Positions 48,397-61,380 of a stretch of DNA of 64,000 bases are shown here, piece after piece. Origin of the DNA: Paratinospora sagittata. Its lineage: Eukaryota; Streptophyta; Magnoliopsida; Ranunculales; Menispermaceae. A model generated the notes under the pieces. That model was not told the DNA's origin. It did not search any database and worked only from the letters and a program-made list of their open reading frames with translations. Position numbers and translations under genes: made by a program. Each line of letters begins with the position of its first letter. The stretch's first letter is position 1. The stretch lies in NCBI GenBank assembly GCA_035771175.1, contig JAYMFD010001170.1, positions 1-64,000 on the forward strand. Direction: 5' to 3'.

Positions 48397-51188
48397 CACG
48401 TCTTAGACTAAAATCTTATATTTCTAACGAGAAAAATGTGGGCACTTCTGCTTGCTCAATTTTTCTATTCCTTCACAGGTTTGCCTGGTTATCTTAATTG
48501 AAATATTCTCTAGTAACACCTAGATGATTCCCATTGTCTCGCACGCCCAAAAAACTTTAGATTGAACAATGTTTTGAATTCAAATCATTTTGTGGTACTC
48601 TTGTTCTTTAACATTCAACTTCAAATTTTATAAAACACTCATTCTCTGATTTTAAAAAATACAACACGCACGATATTTGCAAGTCAGATTGAGCTTTTCG
48701 AAGAGTTTTTCAAGAGAAGAAAGTAATGATTCTTGCCTTTGCAAAAAAAGGCTTCGAATTGAACCAAAATTGCAATCTGTCTTGATATTCAGCTAGTTCT
48801 TCATTTTATCCCTTGTGTGCTAAGATTTGCAGAGGCTATCCATTGTTTAAAACTCTAAGTATATGAAGCTGTCTCGGTAAGATAACACGTCAAAAAGGAA
48901 CACATCACCTGTTTTACATCAAGAACACATCAAACAATAGCATTCGAATTCTACAAAGATCAAGCTCGAAGAACGAAGACATATCTCATGTCTAATGCAT
49001 TAGTTTGATTTCTGGTGTGTAGGGTAACCCCTAGATCAATCTCAGCACTAAAACTCTGAAAATTGCAAAGTCTTCAAAATCACTTTCGGTGTAGTATTTC
49101 ATTTTGAACAAAATTATTTTCTGAAAGGTTTTAATTATAATTTTAATGAGTTTTCAATTAGTTAAAAGTGTTTAATGTTATATCAAAGTGGTATGAGTCA
49201 ATGAAATGGTTCTTTAGTGTCAAAATATTAATTTTTCAAAAATAAGGCTATCCAGCAATTTTCACGTCTTAGACTAAAATCTAATATTTCTAAGGAGTAA
49301 AATGTGGGCACTTCTGCTTGCTCAATTTTTCTATTCCTTCACAGTTTTGCCTGGTTATCTTAATTGAAATATTCTCTAGTAACACCTAGATGATTCCCAT
49401 TGTCTCGCACGCCCAAAAAACTTTCGATTGAACAATGTTTTGAATTCAAATCATTTTGTAGTACTCTTGCTCTTTAACATTCAACTTCAAATTTTATAAA
49501 ACACTCATTCTCTGATTTTAAAAAATACAACACGCACGATATTTGCAAGTTAGATTGAGCTTTCCGAAGAGTTTTTCAAGAGAAGAAAGTAATGATTCTT
49601 GCCTTTGCAAAAAAAGGCTTCGAATTGAATCAAAATTGCAATCTGTCTTGATGTTCAGCTAGTTCTTCATTTTATCCCTTGTGTGCTAAGATTTGCAGAG
49701 GCTATCCATTGTTTAAAACTCTAAGTATATGAAGTGGTCTCGATAAGATAACACATCAAAAAGGAACACATCACCTGTTTTGCATCAAGAACACATCAAA
49801 TAATAGCTTTCGAATTCTACAAAGATCAAGTTCGAAGAACGAAGACATATCTCCTGTCTAATGCATTAGTTTGATCTCTGGTGTGTAGGGTAACCCCTCG
49901 ATCAATCTCAGCACTAAAACTCTGAAAATTGCAAAGTCTTCAAAATCACTTTTGGTGTAGTATTTCATTTTGAAAAAAATGTTTTCTGAAAGGTTTTAAT
50001 CATAATTTTAATGAGTTTTGAATTATTTAAAAGTGTTTAATCTTATATCAAAGTGGTATGAGTCAATGAAATGGTTCTTTAGTGTCAAAATATTAATTTT
50101 TTCAAAAATAAGGCTATCCAGCAATTTTCACGTCTTAGACTAAAATCTTATATTTCTTACGAGAAAAATGTGGGCACTTCTGCTTGCTCAATTTTTCTAT
50201 TCCTTCACAGTTTTGCCTGGTTATCTTAATTGAAATATTCTCTAGTAACACCTAGATGATTCCCATTGTCTCGCACGCCCAAAAAACTTTAGATTGAACA
50301 ATGTTTTGAATTCAAATCATTTTGTAATACTCTTGCTCTTTAACATTCAACTTCAAATTTTATAAAACACTCATTCTCTGATTTTAAAAAATACAACACG
50401 CACGATATTTGCAAGTTAGATTGAGCTTTCCGAAGAGTTTTTCATGAGAAGAAAGTAATGATTCTTGCCTTTGCAAAAAAAGGCTTCGAATTGAATCAAA
50501 ATTGCAATCTGTCTTGATGTTCAGCTAGTTCTTCATTTTATCCCTTGTGTGCTAAGATTTGCAGAGGCTATCCATTGTTTAAAACTCTAAGTAGATGAAG
50601 TTGTCTCGGTAAGATAACACATCAAAAAGGAACACATCACCTGTTTTCATCAAGAACACATCAAACAATAGCTTCCGAATTCTACAAAGATCAAGCTCGA
50701 AGAACGAAGACATATCTCATGTCTAATGCATTAGTTTGATTTCTGGTGTGTAGGGTAACCCCTCGATCAATCTCAGCACTAAAACTCTGAAAATTGCAAA
50801 GTCTTCAAAATAACTTTCGATATAGTATTTCATTTTTACAAAAATGTTTTCTGAAAGGTTTTAATCATAATTTTAATGAGTTTTTAATTATTTAAAAGTG
50901 TTTATTCTTATATCAAAGTGTTTTGAGTCAATGAAATGGTTCTTTAGTGTCAAAATATTAATTTTTCAAAAATAAGGCTATCCAACAATTGGCACGTCTT
51001 AGACTACAATCTGAGATTTCTAACGAGAAAAATGTGGGCACTTCTGCTTGCTCGATTTTCTATTCCTTCACAGTTTTGCCAGGTTATCTTAATTGAAATA
51101 TTCTCTAGTAACACCTAGATGATTCCCATTGTCTCGCACGCCCAAAAAACTTTAGATTGAACAATGTTTTGAATTCAAATCATTTTGT
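48291..51188 (+). repeat. Copy of the 2.9-kb block (M56 tail to M60 head)
   Basis: This is the second copy of 33595-36492, identified by the shared private variants listed there. It begins at the hybrid junction in M56 and ends in M60, where the sequence stops following M43 and starts following M50. It brings two left-type monomers (M59 and early M60) into the right zone for the second time. Confidence 0.92.
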
Positions 51189-51857
51189 GGTACTCTTGTT
51201 CTTTAACATTCAACTTCAAATTTTATAAAACACTCATTCTCTGATTTTAAAAAATACAACACGCACGATATTTGCAAGTTAGATTGAGCTTTTCGAAGAG
51301 TTTTTCAAGAGAAGAAAGTAATGATTCTTGCCTTTGCAAAAAAAGGCTTCGAATTGAACCAAAATTGCAATCTGTCTTGATGTTCAGCTAGTTCTTCATT
51401 TTATCCCTTGTGTGCTAAGATTTGCAGAGGCTATCCATTGTTTAAAACTCTAAGTATATGAAGCTGTCTCGGTAAGATAACACGTCAAAAAGGAACACAT
51501 CACCTGTTTTACATCAAGAACACATCAAACAATAGCATTCGAATTCTACAAAGATCAAGCTCGAAGAACGAAGACATATCTCATGTCTAATGCATTAGTT
51601 TGATTTCTGGTGTGTAGGGTAACCCCTCGATCAATCTCAGCACTAAAACTCTGAAAATTGCAAAGTCTTCAAAATCACTTTCGGTGTAGTATTTCATTTT
51701 GAAAAAAATTATTTTCTGAAAGGTTTTAATCATAATTTTAATGAGTTTTCAATTAGTTAAAAGTGTTTAATCTTATATCAAAGTGGTATGAGTCAATGAA
51801 ATGGTTCTTTAGTGTCAAAATATTAATTTTTCAAAAATAAGGCTATCCAGCAATTTT
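50993..51857 (+). repeat. Chimeric monomer M60 (M43-type head, M50-type tail)
   Basis: The head has ACTACAATCTGAG, CTCGATTTTC and GCCAGG, matching M43. From GTGGTACTCTTGTTC (51187) on it has GAACC, GCTGTCTCGG, AACACGTCAA and TTCAATTAGTT, matching M50. The exchange lies between 51082 and 51188. Relative to M40-M56, the M57-M66 block lacks the equivalent of seven monomers (M43 tail to M50 head), as expected from one unequal crossover or deletion. Confidence 0.88.
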
Positions 51858-52722
51858 CACGTCTTAGACTAAAATCTAATATTTCTAACGAGAAAAATGT
51901 GGGCATTTCTGCTTGCTCAATTTTTCTATTCCTTCACAGTTTTGCCTGGTTATCTTAATTGAAATATTCTCTAGTAACACCTAGATGATTCCCATTGTCT
52001 CGCACGCCCAAAAAACTTTAGATTGAACAATGTTTTGAATTCAAATCATTTTGTAGTACTCTTGCTCTTTAACATTCAACTTCAAATTTTATAAAACACT
52101 CATTCTCTGATTTTAAAAAATACAACACGGACGATATTTGCAAGTTAGATTGAGCTTTTCGAAGAGTTTTTCAAGAGAAGAAAGTAATGATTCTTGCCTT
52201 TGCAAAAAAAGGCTTCGAATTGAATCAAAATTGCAATCTGTCCTGATGTTCAGCTAGTTCTTCATTTTATCCCTTGTGTGCTAAGATTTGCAGAGGCTAT
52301 CCATTGTTTAAAACTCTAAGTATATGAAGTGGTCTCGCTAAGATAACACATCAAAAAGGAACACATCACCTGTTTTGCAATAAGAACACATCAAACAATA
52401 GCTTTCGAATTCTACAATGATCAAGCTCGAAGAACGAAGACATATCTCCTGTCTAATGCATTAGTTTGATCTCTGGTGTGTAGGGTAACCCCTCGATCAA
52501 TCTCAGCACTAAAACTCTGAAAATTGCAAAGTCTTCAAAATCACTTTCGATATAGTATTTCATTTTGAAAAAAATGTTTTCTGAAAGGTTTTAATCATAA
52601 TTTTAATGAGTTTTGAATTATTTAAAAGTGTTTAATCTTATATCAAAGTGGTATGAGTCAATGAAATGGTTCTTTAGTGTCAAAATATTAATTTTTAAAA
52701 AATAAGGCTATCCAGCAATTTT

Positions 52723-55700
52723 CACGTCTTAGACTAAAATCTTATATTTCTAACGAGAAAAATGTGGGCCCTTCTGCTTGCTCAATTTTTCTATTCCTTC
52801 ACAGGTTTGCCTGGTTATCTTAATTGAAATATTCTCTAGTAACACCTAGATGATTCCCATTGTCTCGCACGCCCAAAAGACTTTAGATTGAACAATGTTT
52901 TGAATTCAAATCATTTTGTGGTACTCTTGTTCTTTAACATTCAACTTCAAATTTTATAAAACACTCATTCTCTGATTTTAAAAAATACAACACGCACGAT
53001 ATTTGCAAGTTAGATTGAGCTTTTCGAAGAGTTTTTCAAGAGAAGAAAGTAATGATTCTTGCCTTTGCAAAAAAAGGCTTCGAATTGAACCAAAATTGCA
53101 ATCTGTCTTGATGTTCAGCTAGTTCTTCATTTTATCCCTTGTGTGCTAAGATTTGCAGAGGCTATCCATTGTTTAAAACTCTAAGTATATGAAGCTGTCT
53201 CGGTAAGATAACACGTCAAAAAGGAACACATCACCTGTTTTACATCAAGAACACATCAAACAATAGCATTCGAATTCTACAAAGATCAAGCTCGAAGAAC
53301 GAAGACATATCTCATGTCTAATGCATTAGTTTGATTTCTGGTGTGTAGGGTAACCCCTCGATCAATCTCAGCACTAAAACGCTGAAAATTGCAAAGTCTT
53401 CAAAATCACTTTCGGTGTAGTATTTCATTTTGAAAAAAATTATTTTCTGAAAGGTTTTAATCATAATTTTAATGAGTTTTCAATTAGTTAAAAGTGTTTA
53501 ATCTTATATCAAAGTGGTATGAGTCAATGAAATGGTTCTTTAGTGTCAAAATATTAATTTTTCAAAAATAAGGCTATCCAGCAATTTCCACGTCTTAGAC
53601 TAAAATCTAATATTTCTAACGAGAAAAATGTGGGCATTTCTGCTTGCTCAATTTTTCTATTCCTTCACAGTTTTGCCTGGTTATCTTAATTGAAATATTC
53701 TCTAGTAACACCTAGATGATTCCCATTGTCTCGCACGCCCAAAAAACTTTAAATTGAACAATGTTTTGAATTCAAATCATTTTGTAGTACTCTTGCTCTT
53801 TAAAATTCAACTTCAAATTTTATAAAACACTCATTCTCTGATTTTAAAAAATACAACACGCACGATATTTGCAAGTTAGATTGAGCTTTTCGAAGAGTTT
53901 TTCATGAGAAGAAAGTAATGATTCTTGCCTTTGCAAAAAAAGGCTTCGAATTGAATCAAAATTGCAATCTGTCTTGATGTTCAGCTAGTTCTTCATTTTA
54001 TCCCTTGTGTGCTAAGATTTGCAGAGGCTATCCATTGTTTAAAACTCTAAGTATATGAAGTGGTCTCGCTAAGATAACACATCAAAAAGGAACACATCAC
54101 CTGTCTTGCATCAAGAACACATCAAACAATAGCTTTCGAATTCTACAAAGATCAAGCTCGAAGAACGAAGACATATCTCCTGTCTAATGCATTAGTTTGA
54201 TCTCTGGTGTGTAGGGTAACCCCTCGATCAATCTCAGCACTAAAACTCTGAAAATTGCAAAGTCTTCAAAATCACTTTCGATATAGTATTTCATTTTGGA
54301 AAAAATGTTTTCTGAAAGGTTTTAATCATAATTTTAATGAGTTTTGAATTATTTAAAAGTGTTTAATCTTATATCAAAGTGGTATGAGTCAATGAAATGG
54401 TTCTTTAGTGTCAAAATGTTAATTTTTCAAAAATAAGGCTATCCAGCAATTTTCACGTCTTAGACTAAAATCTTATATTTCTAACGAGAAAAATGTGGGC
54501 ACTTCTGCTTGCTCAATTTTTCTATTCCTTCACAGGTTTGCCTGGTTATCTTAATTGAAATATTCTCTAGTAACACCTAGATGATTCCCATTGTCTCGCA
54601 CGCCCAAAAAACTTTAGATTGAACAATGTTTTGAATTCAAATCATTTTGTGGTACTCTTGTTCTTTAACATTCAACTTCAAATTTTATAAAACACTCATT
54701 CTCTGATTTTAAAAAATACAACACGCACGATATTTGCAAGTTAGATTGAGCTTTTCGAAGAGTTTTTCAAGAGAAGAAAGTAATGATTCTTGCCTTTGCA
54801 AAAAAAGGCTTCGAATTGAACCAAAATTGCAATCTGTCTTGATGTTCAGCTAGTTCTTCATTTTATCCCTTGTGTGCTAAGATTTGCAGAGGCTATCCAT
54901 TGTTTAAAACTCTAAGTATATGAAGCTGTCTCGGTAAGATAACACGTCAAAAAGGAACACATCACCTGTTTTACATCAAGAACACATCAAACAATAGCAT
55001 TCGAATTCTACAAAGATCAAGCTCGAAGAACGAAGACATATCTCATGTCTAATGCATTAGTTTGATTTCTGGTGTGTAGGGTAACCCCTCGATCAATCTC
55101 AGCACTAAAACTCTGAAAATTGCAAAGTCTTCAAAATCACTTTCGGTGTAGTATTTCATTTTGAAAAAAATTATTTTCTGAAAGGTTTTAATCATAATTT
55201 TAATGAGTTTTCAATTAGTTAAAAGTGTTTAATCTTATATCAAAGTGGTATGAGTCAATGAAATGGTTCTTTAGTGTCAAAATATTAATTTCTCAAAAAT
55301 AAGGCTATCCAGCAATTTTCACGTCTTAGACTAAAATCTAATATTTCTAACGAGAAAAATGTGGGCACTTCTGCTTGCTCAATTTTTCTATTCCTTCACA
55401 GTTTTGCCTGGTTATCTTAATTGAAATATTCTCTAGTAACACCTAGATGATTCCCATTGTCTCGCACGCCCAAAAAACTTTCGATTGAACAATGTTTTGA
55501 ATTCAAATCATTTTGTAGTACTCTTGCTCTTTAACATTCAACTTCAAATTTTATACAACACTCATTCTCTGATTTTAAAAAATACAACACGCACGATATT
55601 TGCAAGTTAGATTGAGCTTTTCGAAGAGTTTTTCAAGAGAAGAAAGTAATGATTCTTGCCTTTGCAAAAAAAGGCTTCGAATTGAATCAAAATTGCAATC

Positions 55701-57050
55701 TGTCTTGATGTTCAGCTAGTTCTTCATTTTATCCCTTGTGTGCTAAGATTTGCAGAGGCTATCAATTGTTTAAAACTCTAAGTATATGAAGTGGTCTCGA
55801 TAAGATAACACATCAAAAAGGAACACATCACCTGTTTTGCATCAAGAACACATCAAACAATAGCTTTCAAATTCTACAAAGATCAAGCTCGAAGAACGAA
55901 GACATATCTCCTGTCTAATGCATTAGTTTGATCTCTGGTGTGTAGGGTAACCCCTCGATCAATCTCAGCACTAAAACTCTGAAAATTGCAAAGTCTTCAA
56001 AATCACTTTCGATATAGTATTTCATTTTGAAAAAAATGTTTTCTGAAAGGTTTTATTCATAATTTTAATGAGTTTTCAATTAGTTAAAAGTGTTTAATCT
56101 TATATCAAAGTGGTATGAGTCAATGAAATGGTTCTTTAGTGTCAAAATATTAATTTTTCAAAAATAAGGCTATCCAGCAATTTTCACTTCTTAGACTAAA
56201 ATCTTATATTTCTAACGAGAAAAATGTGGGCACTTCTGCTTGCTCAATTTTTCTATTCCTTCACAATTTTGCCTGGTTATCTTAATTGAAATATTCTCTA
56301 GTAACACCTAGATGATTCCCATTGTCTCGCACGCCCAAAAAACTTTAGATTGAACAATGTTTTGAATTCAAATCATTTTGTAGTACTCTTGTTCTTTAAC
56401 ATTCAACTTCAAATTTTATAAAACACTCATTCTCTGATTTTAAAAAATACAACACGCACGATATTTGCAAGTTAGATTGAGCTTTTCGAAGAGTTTTTCA
56501 AGAGAAGAAAGTAATGATTCTTGCCTTTGCAAAAAAAGGCTTCGAATTGAATCAAAATTGCAATCTGTCTTGATGTTCAACTAGTTCTTCATTTTATCCC
56601 TTGTGTGCTAAGATTTGCAGAGGCTATCCATTGTTTAAAACTCTAAGTATATGAAGTTGTCTCGGTAAGATAACACATCAAAAAGGAACACATCACCTGT
56701 TTTACATCAAGAACACATCAAACAATAGCATTCGAATTCTACAAAGATCAAGCTCGAAGAACGAAGACATATCTCATGTCTAATGCATTAGTTTGATTTC
56801 TGGTGTGTAGGGTAACCCCTCGATCAATCTCAGCACTAAAACTCTGAAAATTGCAAAGTCTTCAAAATCACTTTCGGTGTAGTATTTCATTTTGAAAAAA
56901 ATTATTTTCTGAAAGGTTTTAATCATAATTTTAATGAGTTTTCAATTATTTAAAAGTGTTTAATCTTATATCAAAGTGGTATGAGTCAATGAAATGGTTC
57001 TTTAGTGTCAAAATATTAATTTTTAAAAAATAAGGCTATCCAGCAATTTT
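52723..57050 (+). repeat. Five-monomer unit, second copy (M62-M66)
   Basis: The order P Q P Q R and the private variants are the same as in M52-M56. It is followed directly by another copy (M67-M71), so here the pentamer is in true tandem. Monomer-to-monomer spacing to the next copy is 4,328 bp for the first four members. Confidence 0.88.
56935..56955 (+). other. Crossover junction in M66, same as in M56
   Basis: TTCAATTATTTAAAAG occurs here exactly 8,654 bp after the same hybrid in M56. After it comes the Q-type tail TTTTAAAAAATAAGG and then M67, which matches M62. M71, the last member of the next pentamer, keeps the unmixed TTCAATTAGTT tail. Confidence 0.8.
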
Positions 57051-60000
57051 CACGTCTTAGACTAAAATCTTATATTTCTAACGAGAAAAATGTGGGCCCT
57101 TCTGCTTGCTCAATTTTTCTATTCCTTCACAGGTTTGCCTGGTTATCTTAATTGAAATATTCTCTAGTAACACCTAGATGATTCCCATTGTCTCGCACGC
57201 CCAAAAGACTTTAGATTGAACAATGTTTTGAATTCAAATCATTTTGTGGTACTCTTGTTCTTTAACATTCAACTTCAAATTTTATAAAACACTCATTCTC
57301 TGATTTTAAAAAATACAACACGCACGATATTTGCAAGTTAGATTGAGCTTTTCGAAGAGTTTTTCAAGAGAAGAAAGTAATGATTCTTGCCTTTGCAAAA
57401 AAAGGCTTCGAATTGAACCAAAATTGCAATCTGTCTTGATGTTCAGCTAGTTCTTCATTTTATCCCTTGTGTGCTAAGATTTGCAGAGGCTATCCATTGT
57501 TTAAAACTCTAAGTATATGAAGTTGTCTCGGTAAGATAACACATCAAAAAGGAACACATCACCTGTTTTACATCAAGAACACATCAAACAATAGCATTCG
57601 AATTCTACAAAGATCAAGCTCGAAGAACGAAGACATATCTCATGTCTAATGCATTAGTTTGATTTCTGGTGTGTAGGGTAACCCCTCGATCAATCTCAGC
57701 ACTAAAACGCTGAAAATTGCAAAGTCTTCAAAATCACTTTCGGTGTAGTATTTCATTTTGAAAAAAATTATTTTCTGAAAGGTTTTAATCATAATTTTAA
57801 TGAGTTTTCAATTAGTTAAAAGTGTTTAATCTTATATCAAAGTGGTATGAGTCAATGAAATGGTTCTTTAGTGTCAAAATATTAATTTTTCAAAAATAAG
57901 GCTATCCAGCAATTTTCACGTCTTAGACTAAAATCTAATATTTCTAACGAGAAAAATGTGGGCATTTCTGCTTGCTCAATTTTTCTATTCCTTCACAGTT
58001 TTGCCTGGTTATCTTAATTGAAATATTCTCTAGTAACACCTAGATGATTCCCATTGTCTCGCACGCCCAAAAAACTTTAAATTGAACAATGTTTTGAATT
58101 CAAATCATTTTGTAGTACTCTTGCTCTTTAACATTCAACTTCAAATTTTATAAAACACTCATTCTCTGATTTTAAAAAATACAACACGCACGATATTTGC
58201 AAGTTAGATTGAGCTTTTCGAAGAGTTTTTCAAGAGAAGAAAGTAATGATTCTTGCCTTTGCAAAAAAAGGCTTCGAATTGAATCAAAATTGCAATCTGT
58301 CTTGATGTTCAGCTAGTTCTTCATTTTATCCCTTGTGTGCTAAGATTTGCAGAGGCTATCCATTGTTTAAAACTCTAAGTATATGAAGTGGTCTCGCTAA
58401 GATAACACATCAAAAAGGAACACATCACCTGTTTTGCATCAAGAACACATCAAACAATAGCTTTCGAATTCTACAAAGATCAAGCTCGAAGAACGAAGAC
58501 ATATCTCCTGTCTAATGCATTAGTTTGATCTCTAGTGTGTAGGGTAACCCCTCGATCAATCTCAGCACTAAAACTCTGAAAATTGCAAAGTCTTCAAAAT
58601 CACTTTCGATATAGTATTTCATTTTGGAAAAAATGTTTTCTGAAAGGTTTTAATCATAATTTTAATGAGTTTTGAATTATTTAAAAGTGTTTAATCTTAT
58701 ATCAAAGTGGTATGAGTCAATGAAATGGTTCTTTAGTGTCAAAATGTTAATTTTTCAAAAATAAGGCTATCCAGCAATTTTCACGTCTTAGACTAAAATC
58801 TTATATTTCTAACGAGAAAAATGTGGGCACTTCTGCTTGCTCAATTTTTCTATTCCTTCACAGGTTTGCCTGGTTATCTTAATTGAAATATTCTCTAGTA
58901 ACACCTAGATGATTCCCATTGTCTCGCACGCCCAAAAAACTTTAGATTGAACAATGTTTTGAATTCAAATCATTTTGTGGTACTCTTGTTCTTTAACATT
59001 CAACTTCAAATTTTATAAAACACTCATTCTCTGATTTTAAAAAATACAACACGCACGATATTTGCAAGTAAGATTGAGCTTTTCGAAGAGTTTTTCAAGA
59101 GAAGAAAGTAATGATTCTTGCCTTTGCAAAAAAAGGCTTCGAATTGAACCAAAATTGCAATCTGTCTTGATGTTCAGCAAGTTCTTCATTTTATCCCTTG
59201 TGTGCTAAGATTTGCAGAGGCTATCCATTGTTTAAAACTCTAAGTATATGAAGCTGTCTCGGTAAGATAACACGTCAAAAAGGAACACATCACCTGTTTT
59301 ACATCAAGAACACATCAAACAATAGCATTCGAATTCTACAAAGATCAAGCTCGAAGAACGAAGACATATCTCATGTCTAATGCATTAGTTTGATTTCTGG
59401 TGTGTAGGGTAACCCCTCGATCAATCTCAGCACTAAAACTCTGAAAATTGCAAAGTCTTCAAAATCACTTTCGGTGTAGTATTTCATTTTGAAAAAAATT
59501 ATTTTCTGAAAGGTTTTAATCATAATTTTAATGAGTTTTCAATTAGTTAAAAGTGTTTAATCTTATATCAAAGTGGTATGAGTCAATGAAATGGTTCTTT
59601 AGTGTCAAAATATTAATTTCTCAAAAATAAGGCTATCCAGCAATTTTCACGTCTTAGACTAAAATCTAATATTTCTAACGAGAAAAATGTGGGCACTTCT
59701 GCTTGCTCAATTTTTCTATTCCTTCACAGTTTTGCCTGGTTATCTTAATTGAAATATTCTCTAGTAACACCTAGATGATTCCCATTGTCTCGCACGCCCA
59801 AAAAACTTTCGATTGAACAATGTTTTGAATTCAAATCATTTTGTAGTACTCTTGCTCTTTAACATTCAACTTCAAATTTTATACAACACTCATTCTCTGA
59901 TTTTAAAAAATACAACACGCACGATATTTGCAAGTTAGATTGAGCTTTTCGAAGAGTTTTTCAAGAGAAGAAAGTAATGATTCTTGCCTTTGCAAAAAAA

Positions 60001-61380
60001 GGCTTCGAATTGAATCAAAATTGCAATCTGTCTTGATGTTCAGCTAGTTCTTCATTTTATCCCTTGTGTGCTAAGATTTGCAGAGGCTATCAATTGTTTA
60101 AAACTCTCTAAGTATATGAAGTGGTCTCGATAAGATAACACATCAAAAAGGAACACATCACCTGTTTTGCATCAAGAACACATCAAACAATAGCTTTCAA
60201 ATTCTACAAAGATCAAGCTCGAAGAACGAAGACATATCTCCTGTCTAATGCATTAGTTTGATCTCTGGTGTGTAGGGTAACCCCTCGATCAATCTCAGCA
60301 CTAAAACTCTGAAAATTGCAAAGTCTTCAAAATCACTTTCGATATAGTATTTCATTTTGAAAAAAATGTTTTCTGAAAGGTTTTATTCATAATTTTAATG
60401 AGTTTTCAATTAGTTAAAAGTGTTTAATCTTATATCAAAGTGGTATGAGTCAATGAAATGGTTCTTTAGTGTCAAAATATTAATTTTACAAAAATAAGGC
60501 TATCCAGCAATTTTCACTTCTTAGACTAAAATCTTATATTTCTAACGAGAAAAATGTGGGCACTTCTGCTTGCTCAATTTTTCTATTCCTTCACAATTTT
60601 GCCGGGTTATCTTAATTGAAATATTCTCTAGTAACACCTAGATGATTCCCATTGTCTCGCACGCCCAAAAAACTTTAGATTGAACAATGTTTTGAATTCA
60701 AATCATTTTGTAGTACTCTTGTTCTTTAACATTCAACTTCAAATTTTATAAAACACTCATTCTCTGATTTTAAAAAATACAACACGCACGATATTTGCAA
60801 GTTAGATTGAGCTTTTCGAAGAGTTTTTCAAGAGAAGAAAGTAATGATTCTTGCCTTTGCAAAAAAAGGCTTCGAATTGAATCAAAATTGCAATCTGTCT
60901 TGATGTTCAGCTAGTTCTTCATTTTATCCCTTGTGTGCTAAGATTTGCAGAGGCTATCCATTGTTTAAAACTCTAAGTATATGAAGTTGTCTCGGTAAGA
61001 TAACACATCAAAAAGGAACACATCACCTGTTTTACATCAAGAACACATCAAACAATAGCATTCGAATTCTACAAAGATCAAGCTCGAAGAACGAAGACAT
61101 ATCTCATGTCTAATGCATTAGTTTGATTTCTGGTGTGTAGGGTAACCCCTCGATCAATCTCAGCACTAAAACTCTGAAAATTGCAAAGTCTTCAAAATCA
61201 CTTTCGGTGTAGTATTTCATTTTGAAAAAAATTATTTTCTGAAAGGTTTTAATCATAATTTTAATGAGTTTTCAATTAGTTAAAAGTGTTTAATCTTATA
61301 TCAAAGTGGTATGAGTCAATGAAATGGTTCTTTAGTGTCAAAATATTAATTTTTCAAAAATAAGGCTATCCAGCAATTTT
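57051..61380 (+). repeat. Five-monomer unit, third copy (M67-M71)
   Basis: Matches M62-M66 at 4,328 bp offset (4,330 for M71). M67 has GGGCCCTTC, CCAAAAGACTT and AAAACGCTG but GTTGTCTCGG with ACATC instead of the P alleles, so it is partly converted. M68 has normal TTTTCACGTC and TTAACATTC but keeps TTTAAATTG and has private TCTCTAGTG. M69 has GCAAGTAAG and TTCAGCAAG. M70 has a 2-bp insertion, AACTCTCTAAG, near 60105, giving the longest monomer (867 bp). M71 has GCCGGGTT and keeps CAGCTAG. Confidence 0.85.

Larger units (their letters stand above)
51189..57050 (+). repeat. Copy of the M50-M56 block (M60 tail to M66)
   Basis: This second copy follows 42535-48396 at a fixed offset of 8,654 bp and shares its private variants. 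Differences I noticed are GCTTCGAATTG in M61 against GCTTCGACTTG in M51, CCTGTCTTGC in M63 against CCTGTTTTGC in M53, and AAAAAATG in M65 against AAAAGATG in M55. It includes the same hybrid junction in M66 as in M56. Confidence 0.9.
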
